Of a stretch of DNA of 64,000 nucleotides, positions 47,931 to 55,643 are shown in pieces. Position 1 is the stretch's first letter. Each line of letters starts with the position of its first letter. A program made the position numbers and the translations under genes. Below the pieces are notes generated by a model, which searched no databases, had not been told where the DNA came from, and worked only from the letters and a program-made list of their open reading frames with translations. This DNA comes from Nonomuraea maritima (lineage in GTDB: Bacteria; Actinomycetota; Actinomycetes; Streptosporangiales; Streptosporangiaceae). The stretch covers positions 62,001 through 126,000 of the forward strand of contig NZ_FNFB01000018.1 of assembly GCF_900100395.1 (NCBI RefSeq), written 5' to 3'.

Positions 47931-48937
47931 TGCCCGTGCTGCGGGCCGGGTTCCGGTGCGACGCCGGGGTGCGTGCCGGCGTCGGCCACCTGGTGCGCTG
48001 CGTGGCGCTGGCCGAGGAGCTGCGCGCCCGCGGCGTCGAGGTGGTGTTCCTCGGCGAGATCCGGGGTTCGGCGTGGGCCGCCGCGCAGCTGAGCCGGCGC
48101 GGGCTGCCGTTGGTGCCGGCGCCCGCCGAGCCGTCGCGGCTCGCCGGGCTGGCCCGCGAGCTGCGCCTCGCCGCGGTGGTGCTCGACTCGTACGCGTTGC
48201 CGCGCCACACCGGGGCGACGCTCAGGGAGCAGGGTCTCGCGGTGCTCGCGATCGTCGACGGCGATCCGCTGGGCCAGGAGGCCGACCTCTATCTCGACCA
48301 GAACCTCGGCGCCGAGCGCCGCACGCCGCCCCGCGACTGGCTGGCGGGCGCCCGCTACGTGCTGCTGCGCGACAGCGTCCGCACGCTCGCCCGGGCGCCA
48401 CGGGACGTGGGCGTGCCACGGGACGGTGGTGTGCCCCGGGACGGCGGCGTGCCACGGGTGCTGTGCTTCTTCGGCGGCACCGACAGCGCCGGCGTGGTCC
48501 CGGCCTGGGCCGAGGCGCTGCGCGCGACCGGGCGGCCGTTCCGCGGCACGGTCGTCAGCCCCGAGCCGTTCGAGGGGGGCGGGTCGATCACGGTGATCCG
48601 GCCCACCGACCGGCTGCCGCGGCTGATGGCGGGGGCCGATCTCGTGGTCACCGCGGCCGGCTCGTCCGTGTGGGAGCTGCTGCACCTCGGCGTGCCCACG
48701 GCGCTGAGCTGGGTGGCCGACAACCAGCTGCTCGGCTACGAGGAACTGGTCGACCGAGGGGTCGCGGCCGGCCTCGGCCCGGCCCCCGACACCACCGCCG
48801 TCGCCACGCTGGCCCACCTGCTGTCGGACCCCACCGCCCGCGCCGCCCTCGGCAGCCGCGCCCGCGGCCTGGTCGACGGCCACGGCCGCGAACGCGTCGC
48901 CGACGCCCTGCTCACCCTCGTCGAGCGGCGCCACTAG
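47930..48937 (+). CDS. pseG: PseG: UDP-2,4-diacetamido-2,4,6-trideoxy-beta-L-altropyranose hydrolase
   Basis: A 335-residue MurG-like GT-B fold hydrolase releasing UDP from the 2,4-diacetamido sugar. N-terminal AGFRCDAGVRAGVGHLVRCVALAEEL has the catalytic GxGHxxR His. The C-terminal UDP-binding block is RLMAGADLVVTAAGSSVWELLHLGVPTALSWVADNQLLGYEEL. Residues about 157-176 contain a hexapeptide tandem repeat (PRDVGV, PRDGGV, PRDGGV) that lengthens the interdomain linker. The ATG at 47930 has AGGAGG upstream. It is coupled to pseF; after it the pse set is interrupted by two regulatory genes. Confidence 0.93.
   Translation: MPVLRAGFRCDAGVRAGVGHLVRCVALAEELRARGVEVVFLGEIRGSAWAAAQLSRRGLPLVPAPAEPSRLAGLARELRLAAVVLDSYALPRHTGATLREQGLAVLAIVDGDPLGQEADLYLDQNLGAERRTPPRDWLAGARYVLLRDSVRTLARAPRDVGVPRDGGVPRDGGVPRVLCFFGGTDSAGVVPAWAEALRATGRPFRGTVVSPEPFEGGGSITVIRPTDRLPRLMAGADLVVTAAGSSVWELLHLGVPTALSWVADNQLLGYEELVDRGVAAGLGPAPDTTAVATLAHLLSDPTARAALGSRARGLVDGHGRERVADALLTLVERRH
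48398..48451 (+). repeat. 18-bp tandem repeat inside pseG
   Basis: Three in-frame 18-base units (48398-48415, 48416-48433, 48434-48451) encode PRDVGV, PRDGGV and PRDGGV. They are near-identical, differing mostly at third positions, and sit in the linker between the two GT-B lobes. Confidence 0.75.
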
Positions 48938-49065
48938 TGTCATGCGGCCTGGGACGGGACGGCGGCATCAAGCCTGACGGCGCTGACTGAGGCGGACCAG
49001 GGGGGCGGCGTAGGCTGGATCCTGTATGTGCCATATCGCTAACTAGCCCGTAGGGAGGTTGCGAG

Positions 49066-50808
49066 ATGGCCAACAGCGCAGGAGCGGCTGCGTGTATCGC
49101 GCGGGCACGCACGTACTTTCTGGAAACCGGGGCCGTGCCCGTGGTGCCGGTGCGTCATGGAATCGTGCAGTCCTGGCTCCGTTCTCGCTGGTCCGGAGTC
49201 AGCTGTGACGACCTCGACCCGCCCTACTTCGACGACATCGACGCCGAAGGCAGCCTTGAGCGCGCCGCGAAGCCGGTGCTGGACCAGCTGGAGCAGACAC
49301 TGTCAGATGCTCCGGTGAGCGTGATCCTCACCGACGCCCGGGCTCGGGTGCTCGATCGCCGAGTGCCCTACGGTTCCCTCCAGCGAACGCTCGACCATCT
49401 TCGGCTGCTTCCAGGGTTCAGCTACGCCGAGGAGCATGTCGGCACCAACGGCATCGGGACCGCGCGTGCGACGCGCTGCCTCACTTTCGTGGACGGAAGT
49501 GAGCACTTCACCGCGCCGTTGCACGAGATGTCGTGTGCCGCCGCTCCCATCAGGGATCGAAGAAGCGGCAGGCTGGTGGGACTTGTGGACATCACGTGCT
49601 GGTCCCCTGGTGACGGCCCGCTGATGTCCGCCGTGGTCTGCGGTGCTGCCACGGACATCGAGGTGCGGCTCATGGAACTCGGCTCCAGGCGCCAGCGGAC
49701 GCTCCTCGAGGAGTTCAGGACTGCCGAGCGTTACCACGGTCAGGCGATCGTGGCTGTCGCGGACGATCTTGTCATCGCGAATCAGCGGGCCACCTCGTTC
49801 ATGCGACCGTCCGACCACTCGATCGTGCGCGACGCGGTAACCGAGTTGTTGCGCGCAGGCAAGGAGCGCGCGACTGATGTCGTGCTGTCCGGTGGTGAAC
49901 CGGTCACGATTCGCTGCCACCCAGTGGACGAGCACAGCGCCGTGGTCAGACTGTCCGTCATGGATACGTCCAGGACGCGTCCCCGATCGCGGATCAGGCC
50001 CGCCGATCTGAAGCTGGCGGGTACCTCACCCTTGTTCGCCGATGTCTGCGCCGAGTTGGCGATGCACCGCCAGGCGTTCAGCAACGTCCTTCTCGAGGGC
50101 GAGCCGGGAACGGGCAAACTGGCGCTTGCCCGCGCCGTCCATTACCGGTACGCGCCGGAAAAGGCGTTCACCGTGATCGAGCCCACCGACGACGTGGCCG
50201 CTCGGTGCCGCGCCGACCGAGGCCTCTCTGGAGGCACCGCAGTATTCCGTCACGTGGAGCTGTTCACTGACTCCGCACGTGCTGCGGTGCTCGACCGGCT
50301 GGACGCGTTCGCCAAGGACACAGACCGGGTCTGGGTGGTCGTCACCACCGACGTCGGTGCGGAGCTTCCTGACGAGTTCCTCAGCCGACTTCCGCTGACG
50401 CTCACGGTGCCGCCGCTACGCCACCGTATTGAGGACGTGCAGTGGTTGGTGCCTGCTCTGCTGAGCACCTTCCCTCTGGCTCGATACGTCTCATGCGGCC
50501 CGGCTGCCATGCGGGTGCTCCAGTGTTCGAGCTGGCCGGGGAACGTCGCCGAACTCGCTCAAGTGCTTCGCCACGCGCTGAACCGGCGGCGGGTCGGGCA
50601 GATCCAGCCTGAGGACCTACCGGAGCCGTGTTATGGCAGGGCAGGCCATGTGCTCAGCCGATGGGAGACGATCGAACGCGACGCGATCGTAGGCGCGCTT
50701 CTGGAGACCCGGGGCGACAGGGCCGCGGCGGCTGACCTGCTCGGCATATCCCGAGCGACCGTGTACCGGAGGATCAGTACGTACGGCATCACGGTGGAAT
50801 CCCGCTGA
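49066..50808 (+). CDS. AcoR-like GAF/AAA+/Fis regulator lacking the sigma-54 contact motif
   Basis: A 580-residue regulator with bacterial enhancer-binding-protein architecture. The N-terminal GAF-type sensor includes GFSYAEEHVGTNGIGTARATRCLTFVDGSEHF and RRSGRLVGLVDITCW. An AAA+ region follows from about residue 320 (Walker A LEGEPGTGKLALARAVHY; Walker B area degenerate, HVELFTDSAR). The Fis-type HTH closes the protein (AIVGALLETRGDRAAAADLLGISRATVYRRISTYGI). The GAFTGA loop needed to engage sigma-54 is absent, as expected in an actinomycete, so it probably works as an ordinary activator or repressor. ATG 49066 is preceded by AGGGAGG. It splits the pse genes. Confidence 0.9.
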   Translation: MANSAGAAACIARARTYFLETGAVPVVPVRHGIVQSWLRSRWSGVSCDDLDPPYFDDIDAEGSLERAAKPVLDQLEQTLSDAPVSVILTDARARVLDRRVPYGSLQRTLDHLRLLPGFSYAEEHVGTNGIGTARATRCLTFVDGSEHFTAPLHEMSCAAAPIRDRRSGRLVGLVDITCWSPGDGPLMSAVVCGAATDIEVRLMELGSRRQRTLLEEFRTAERYHGQAIVAVADDLVIANQRATSFMRPSDHSIVRDAVTELLRAGKERATDVVLSGGEPVTIRCHPVDEHSAVVRLSVMDTSRTRPRSRIRPADLKLAGTSPLFADVCAELAMHRQAFSNVLLEGEPGTGKLALARAVHYRYAPEKAFTVIEPTDDVAARCRADRGLSGGTAVFRHVELFTDSARAAVLDRLDAFAKDTDRVWVVVTTDVGAELPDEFLSRLPLTLTVPPLRHRIEDVQWLVPALLSTFPLARYVSCGPAAMRVLQCSSWPGNVAELAQVLRHALNRRRVGQIQPEDLPEPCYGRAGHVLSRWETIERDAIVGALLETRGDRAAAADLLGISRATVYRRISTYGITVESR

Positions 50809-51043
50809 TCCGTCTCAGATAGAGACGGCTCGCACTTGCGGTCATCTGGTTGTCTGGCTGCACCGGGACGGCCTCGTCCAGATCCATGCCGGCCAGAGTG
50901 CCGGATCGCACGTCAAGGCTCACCTAACCAGCGACAGGCCTCAGGGCCTCGACTCCTGTGCGACACGCATCCGCATGCCGTCCCCCAGCCCGGCCACGCC
51001 ATCACCTGGGCATCGCACCTTGAGACTCGTGGGGGTACGCAGC
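50809..51043. other. Gap between AcoR-like regulator and histidine kinase
   Basis: About 235 bases with no convincing gene. A GC-moderate stretch precedes the kinase start. I see no clear terminator or promoter pair. Its composition matches the two flanking regulatory genes more than the pse genes. Confidence 0.45.
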
Positions 51044-52408
51044 ATGATCGTCATTCGTAGAATCTCGCTCGCCATGCGCATCACGCTGTTCGCCGGCGCG
51101 ATGGCCGTCGTGCTGTCGGCGCTGCTGGCTGCCGTCATCATGCTGGTCATCCATCGCCTCAGCACCGATGCGCTCACCGCACGTATCCGCAACGCGAGTG
51201 CGCGCGTGGTCGCGACGGTGCAGCACGAGGAGCAGTTGGAGTTTCGGGACGCCGAAGCCCTGGAGGTCCAGGTTGTCGACCGACGAGGGCTGGTCGTCGC
51301 TTCCACCGCGGTGTTGCGCGACAAGCCGCGCATGGCCAGATTCGTCCCGAGTCAGAAGCACAACCTGACGACCACCGTGTGCGATGGAGTCTTCGGGGCC
51401 GGCAGCTGTCACATAGTGGTCGGGCAGGTGGCACATCGGACGGGTGAAGACTGGACGGTCTACGTTGCCTCGCCGAGGATTCCTTGGTGGGTGACACCTT
51501 GGCTGGTCGCCGTGGTCGGCGGTTCCGCTGCCGTGCTGGCCGCCGCCGTCACTTTCCTCGGCCGCCGGATTGCCACCGTGTCCTTGCGACCGGTGGCAGC
51601 GATCCTCAGGGAACTCGACGAGATCAACGCGACTTGTCCCCAGGGCCGGGTACCCGTCCCCGCCGGCAGCGACGAGATCCACGATCTCGCCAGCACCATC
51701 AACGAAACCCTGACCCGCCTGCAGGGGGCGATGGAGCACCAGCGTCGGTGCATCTCGGATATATCCCACGACCTACGCAACCCCATCACGGCAATGCGTG
51801 CCGAGATGGAGGACGCGATGTTGGCGGTGCCGGACACCATGACCAGGGCTGGGAACGCCGTCCTGTGCAGCCTGGACCGGCTTGAAGAGATCGTCTGCGA
51901 CCTCCTGCTCATTGCCAAACTGGACGGTGACACCTTTTGCGTGAAGGCCCCGGTCGACCTCGCCGAAATGGCGGATGCGGAGTGCGTGATGCATCGCCAC
52001 GCAACCAAGAAGCTCATCTGCGATTCCGAACCAGACGTGGTTGTCCTGGGTGACCGACTTCATCTGTGCCGCCTGCTCACCAACCTGCTCGCCAATGCCG
52101 AGAGGCACGCGGAAGAAGAGATCAAGATCGCTGTCTCCCACGAGGAGAGCTGCGACCGTGATCGTTTCCCCCACGGCGTCGCAGTGCTCGAAGTGACCGA
52201 CGACGGGCAGGGCATCGCGCCGGACAAACGCGAGCTGGTGTTCCAGCGATTTGCTCGCCTCGACGCAGCCCGCGACAAGGATGCTGGAGGCACCGGATTG
52301 GGCCTGGCGATCGCACGCCAGATCGCCGAGGCCCACGGCGGAACGCTGCGGATCGAAGACAGCGACCGTGGCGCTCGCTTCGTACTGCGCCTCCCGCGGC
52401 ACCGCTAG
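51044..52408 (+). CDS. Orphan membrane sensor histidine kinase
   Basis: A 454-residue EnvZ/BaeS-type kinase. TM1 lies near residues 13-37 (LFAGAMAVVLSALLAAVIMLVI). An external sensor of about 110 residues contains one CDGVFGAGSC Cys pair. TM2 is near 150-172, followed by HAMP, the H-box CISDISHDLRNPITAMRAEMED, N-box LLTNLLANAERHAEEE, G1 VTDDGQGIAPDKRELVFQRFARLD and G2 GGTGLGLAIARQIAEAHGG. ATG 51044 has GGGGG eight bases upstream; in-frame upstream starts exist. No response regulator is adjacent. Codon third positions contain more A/T than in the flanking pse genes, suggesting a different origin. Confidence 0.9.
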   Translation: MIVIRRISLAMRITLFAGAMAVVLSALLAAVIMLVIHRLSTDALTARIRNASARVVATVQHEEQLEFRDAEALEVQVVDRRGLVVASTAVLRDKPRMARFVPSQKHNLTTTVCDGVFGAGSCHIVVGQVAHRTGEDWTVYVASPRIPWWVTPWLVAVVGGSAAVLAAAVTFLGRRIATVSLRPVAAILRELDEINATCPQGRVPVPAGSDEIHDLASTINETLTRLQGAMEHQRRCISDISHDLRNPITAMRAEMEDAMLAVPDTMTRAGNAVLCSLDRLEEIVCDLLLIAKLDGDTFCVKAPVDLAEMADAECVMHRHATKKLICDSEPDVVVLGDRLHLCRLLTNLLANAERHAEEEIKIAVSHEESCDRDRFPHGVAVLEVTDDGQGIAPDKRELVFQRFARLDAARDKDAGGTGLGLAIARQIAEAHGGTLRIEDSDRGARFVLRLPRHR

Positions 52409-52433
52409 TTCTCAGCAGGTAGTTCTCAGCAGG
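52406..52433 (+). repeat. 14-bp perfect tandem repeat at the kinase stop codon
   Basis: TAGTTCTCAGCAGG occurs twice head to tail (52406-52419 and 52420-52433). The first copy begins with the kinase stop codon. It lies close to the boundary where pse coding resumes on the opposite strand. Confidence 0.75.
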
Positions 52434-52498
52434 GCCCCGTGCCTCTATCTGTCTCGGTCGCCCTGAGGCCGCTCCGGCCAGGCGGCTCCGACCATCCG

Positions 52499-53542
52499 CT
52501 AGATCAGGTCCCAGGTCAGGGGGGCGCCGAAGGGGACGTCGCGGGTGAAGCGGCGGCCCATCACCTCGATCGCGGCGTCGGGCGGCAGGCCCCCGGCGGG
52601 GCGGATCGAGCGGACGTTGCCCGGCGTCACCTCCTCGCCCGCAAGCACGTCGCGTACGACGTGCAGCGACCTGCGGAAGCGCAGCCCCTCGCGCTCCGAC
52701 GGGCGCGGCCCGATCACCGCCTCGCCCAGCGACTGCCAGGCCCGCTCGCTCTCCACGACGAGCGCCGCCAGCTCGGCGGGCTCCAGCGAGAAGGCCGCGT
52801 CGACCCCGCCGTCGGCCCGCGACAGGGTGACGTGCTTCTCGATCAGGCAGGCGCCCAGCGCGACCGCCGCCAGCGCCGCCCCGAGCCCCGGCGTGTGGTC
52901 GGACAGACCGGTGACCTCGCCGGTGAGTGCGCCCAGCAGCGGCAGCGAGCGCAGGTTGCTCTCGGACGGCGCCGCCGGGTAGGACGCCGTGCATGACAGC
53001 ACGGCGAGCTGGGTGCACCCGGCCTCGCGCGCCGCGGACACCGCGGCCTCGACCTCACCGGCCGTCGCCATGCCGGTGGAGATGATCAACGGCTTGCCCG
53101 TGCCGGCCGTGAGCCGGATCAGCGGCAGGTCGACGATCTCCGAAGAAGCGATCTTGTACGCCGGCACGCCGAGCTTCTCCAGCAGCTCGACCGCCGTCGG
53201 GTCGAACGGCGCGGAGAAGGCGGCCAGCCCCCGCTCGCGCGCCCGCTCGAAGATCGGCTCGTGCCACTCCCACGGCGTGTGGGCGCGCTGGTAGAGCTGG
53301 TAGAGGGTCTCGCCGCCCCACAGTTCGTGCCCGTCGCCGACCCGGAAGGCCGGGGCGTCGCAGTCGATGGTCAGCGTGTCGGGCGTGTACGTCTGCAGCT
53401 TCAGCGCGTGCGCGCCGGCGTCGGCGACCGCGTCGACGATGGCCAGCGCGCGGTCGAGGCTGCCGTTGTGGTTGCCGGACAGCTCGGCCACGACGTACGG
53501 CGGATGACCGGGCCCGATCGGCCGCCCCGCGATGGTGATCAT
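52499..53542 (-). CDS. pseI: PseI: pseudaminic acid synthase
   Basis: A 347-residue NeuB-family enzyme condensing the altrose derivative with phosphoenolpyruvate. VVAELSGNHNGSLDRALAIVDAVADAGAHALKLQTYTPDT is the family N-terminus. AFSAPFDPTAVELLEKLGVPAYKIASSEI and STGMATAGEVEAAV carry substrate residues, LSDHTPG follows, and a C-terminal SAF (antifreeze-like) domain spans about residues 285-347 (RRSLHVVRDVLAGEEVTPGNVRSIRPAGGL). The SGNHNG variant and PseH next door favour pseudaminate over sialate or legionaminate. Its ATG at 53542 overlaps the pseH stop. Confidence 0.95.
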   Translation of the reverse strand: MITIAGRPIGPGHPPYVVAELSGNHNGSLDRALAIVDAVADAGAHALKLQTYTPDTLTIDCDAPAFRVGDGHELWGGETLYQLYQRAHTPWEWHEPIFERARERGLAAFSAPFDPTAVELLEKLGVPAYKIASSEIVDLPLIRLTAGTGKPLIISTGMATAGEVEAAVSAAREAGCTQLAVLSCTASYPAAPSESNLRSLPLLGALTGEVTGLSDHTPGLGAALAAVALGACLIEKHVTLSRADGGVDAAFSLEPAELAALVVESERAWQSLGEAVIGPRPSEREGLRFRRSLHVVRDVLAGEEVTPGNVRSIRPAGGLPPDAAIEVMGRRFTRDVPFGAPLTWDLI

Positions 53543-54030
53543 GCGTCTTCCTTCCGCAGCTCGATGGCGACGACGTCGCGCGGCACGCCGTCGACCTGCC
53601 GTTCGTACGCGCCGACCTCGACGAACCCGAACCGGCGGTGCATCCGCCTGACCGGCTCGTTGTCGGCCAGCACCTCGCCGCGCAGTTCGGACACCCCGAG
53701 CGTCCCGAAGGCGTGGGCGATGGCCGCCCGTTCGAGGCCGACCCAGGCGGGCAGCAGCATCGTCGCGCGTTCGAGGCCGTCGAGGTCGAGGTAGTAGCCC
53801 CAGCGGGCGCTCTCGGGCGTCACGTCGTGGAAGCTCACCACCCCCGCGGCGGAGCCCTCGTGGTGGTACATCAGCACGTGCGTGCTCGCGTCGGCGCGGG
53901 TGGCCTTCCACCAGCGGGCGTGCTCGTCCTCGCCGATCTCGTGGGTGGTGAAGCTGGCGGCGCGGACGCGGGGGTGGTTGCGCCAGCGGCGCATAACAGC
54001 CAGGTCATCGTCGCGGACCTCTCTCAGCAC
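53539..54030 (-). CDS. pseH: PseH: UDP-4-amino-4,6-dideoxy-N-acetyl-beta-L-altrosamine N-acetyltransferase
   Basis: A 163-residue GNAT acetyltransferase. It opens with VLREVRDDDLAVMRRWRNHPRVR, the pattern of PseH/RimJ-like enzymes, and has MLLPAWVGLERAAIAHAFGTLGVSELRGEVLADNEPVRRMHRRFGFVEVG in the acetyl-CoA region, with Asn and the Arg-Arg-x-Gly-Phe turn. GTG 54030 has an AGGAGG ribosome site; the frame extends upstream to 54114 but without family resemblance. It overlaps pseI by four bases and is divergent from the second GT2. Acetyl-CoA is the usual donor; another acyl donor cannot be excluded given the nearby ACP genes. Confidence 0.9.
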   Translation of the reverse strand: MLREVRDDDLAVMRRWRNHPRVRAASFTTHEIGEDEHARWWKATRADASTHVLMYHHEGSAAGVVSFHDVTPESARWGYYLDLDGLERATMLLPAWVGLERAAIAHAFGTLGVSELRGEVLADNEPVRRMHRRFGFVEVGAYERQVDGVPRDVVAIELRKEDA

Positions 54031-54185
54031 CTGTGCCCTCCTACTCTTCGTGCTCGACCAGTCACCCAACGTAGTGGATCCTCGGAGAGTAAAGAGCTCA
54101 TCAGGGACAGCCATCGGGGACGGAATTTCGGCGTACGTCGCGGCATGCTGCCCTCAGCCACACAGAGCCAAGGAGCGAATTCGGC

Positions 54186-55631
54186 ATGATCCCCCTGCTC
54201 AGCGTCGTCGTCCCGTTCTACAACGTGGAGGCGTATCTCACCGAGTGCCTGAAGTCGCTGGCCGCGCAGACCGTCGAGGACATCGAGGTGATCCTCATCG
54301 ACGACGGCTCGGTGGACGGCAGCCGGCGCCTGGCCGAGGACTTCGCCGCGCGCGACTCCAGGTTCGTCCTCGTCGGCCAGCGCAACCTGGGCCCCGGGCC
54401 GGCTCGCAACCACGGGCTGCGGCAGGCCCGCGGCGCCTACCTGGCCTTCGCCGACGGCGACGACGTCGTGCCGCCCAGCGCGTACGAGGTGCTGCTCGCC
54501 AGCCTCGCCGAGACCGGCTCCGACCTGGCGTGCGGCGCGGTCAGGCGGCTCGTGGACGGCGAGCTGGAGGAGTCGATCCTGCACGAGAAGGTGTTCAGGC
54601 GGCCCAAGCTGTGCACCCACATCACCGACAAGCAGGTGCTGATCAGGGACCGCACCGTGTGGAACAAGGTCTACCGGCGTGACTTCTGGGACCGTCACGG
54701 CCTGTCGTTCCCGTCGGGCATCTACGAGGACGTGCCCGTCGCCATGCAGGCCCACGTCCTGGCCACGAGCGTCGACATGGTGGGCGACGTGGTCTACCAC
54801 TGGCGCAGGCGCGACGAGGACGGTGCCTCGATCACCCAGCGCCGCAAGGAGCTGTCCAACCTCGGCGAGCGGCTGGCGGCCATCCGGTCGGTGCGGGCGT
54901 TCCTCGACGAGCGGGCGCCGGATCTGCTCGACGGCTTCGACGCGCTCGTGCTGGAGAAGGACACCCTCTTCCTGTTCCAGGCGCTGGAGGGCTGCGTGGA
55001 GCAGCGTGCCGAGCCGGGGCCGCTGCTCGACCTCGCCCGCGCGTGGCTGGCCGAGCTGAACCCCCAGGTGCTGGCCGCGGCCCCGTCGCTGCGCCGCCTG
55101 GAGCTGCACCTGATGCGGCGGGGGCTGCTCGCCGAGCTGCGCAGGGTCCGCGAGTTCCGCCGCGGCAGGAACGACCTGACGCGCGTGGTGCCGCGCGGCC
55201 GGCGCACCACCGGCTGGTACGGCGACTACCCCTTCTTCCGCAACCGGCGCCTGCGCATCCCCGACGAGGTGTACGACGCCCGCGACGAGGTCAAGCTGGT
55301 CGCGGCGGTGGAGGGGTGCGAGCGGACACCGTCCGGGTACCGCCTGCGCGTCCACGTGTCGTTCCATCGCGTCGACCGCCGGGTCGCCAAGGTCAACCTG
55401 TGGTTGACCGACGGTCAGCGCCGCGTCCAGCTGGAGGCCACGCGCAAGGGCACGCACGGGTTCGAGGCGGTCGTCGACGCCGGCCGGCTGGGGGACGGGA
55501 CGTGGCGGCTCGGGGTGCGCGCGGAGCTGCGCGGCCTGGTGTTCAAGGGGTGGTGCAGGGACGGCGACAGCGCGTCGACGTGGCAGCTGTCCGTGCCGGG
55601 ACGGTCAAGAACAGGCATGGACATCCTCTAG
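54186..55631 (+). CDS. GT2 glycosyltransferase, paralogue of the one at 43 kb
   Basis: A 481-residue protein. The GT-A domain (residues 1-230) has LLSVVVPFYNVEAYLTECL, LIDDGSVDGS, GPGPARNHGLRQARGAYLAFADGDDVVPPSAY and RTVWNKVYRRDFWDRHGLSFPSGIYEDVPVAM. It is very similar in order and wording to the GT2 at 43091, but the C-terminal accessory region is shorter (about 250 residues, including VKLVAAVEGCERTPSGYRLRVHVSF). ATG 54186 follows AAGGAG. It is first of a plus-strand series with a CDP-alcohol transferase and a sulfotransferase and probably acts on the same surface polymer. Confidence 0.9.
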   Translation: MIPLLSVVVPFYNVEAYLTECLKSLAAQTVEDIEVILIDDGSVDGSRRLAEDFAARDSRFVLVGQRNLGPGPARNHGLRQARGAYLAFADGDDVVPPSAYEVLLASLAETGSDLACGAVRRLVDGELEESILHEKVFRRPKLCTHITDKQVLIRDRTVWNKVYRRDFWDRHGLSFPSGIYEDVPVAMQAHVLATSVDMVGDVVYHWRRRDEDGASITQRRKELSNLGERLAAIRSVRAFLDERAPDLLDGFDALVLEKDTLFLFQALEGCVEQRAEPGPLLDLARAWLAELNPQVLAAAPSLRRLELHLMRRGLLAELRRVREFRRGRNDLTRVVPRGRRTTGWYGDYPFFRNRRLRIPDEVYDARDEVKLVAAVEGCERTPSGYRLRVHVSFHRVDRRVAKVNLWLTDGQRRVQLEATRKGTHGFEAVVDAGRLGDGTWRLGVRAELRGLVFKGWCRDGDSASTWQLSVPGRSRTGMDIL

Positions 55632-55643
55632 TAGTTCCAGAGA

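Noticed and set aside
52499..53542. Sialic acid (NeuB) or legionaminic acid (LegI) synthase
   Set aside because: The full set PseB (inverting dehydratase), PseC, PseH and PseG in the same locus fits pseudaminate; no UDP-GlcNAc 2-epimerase (NeuC) or LegB/LegG-type gene is present.
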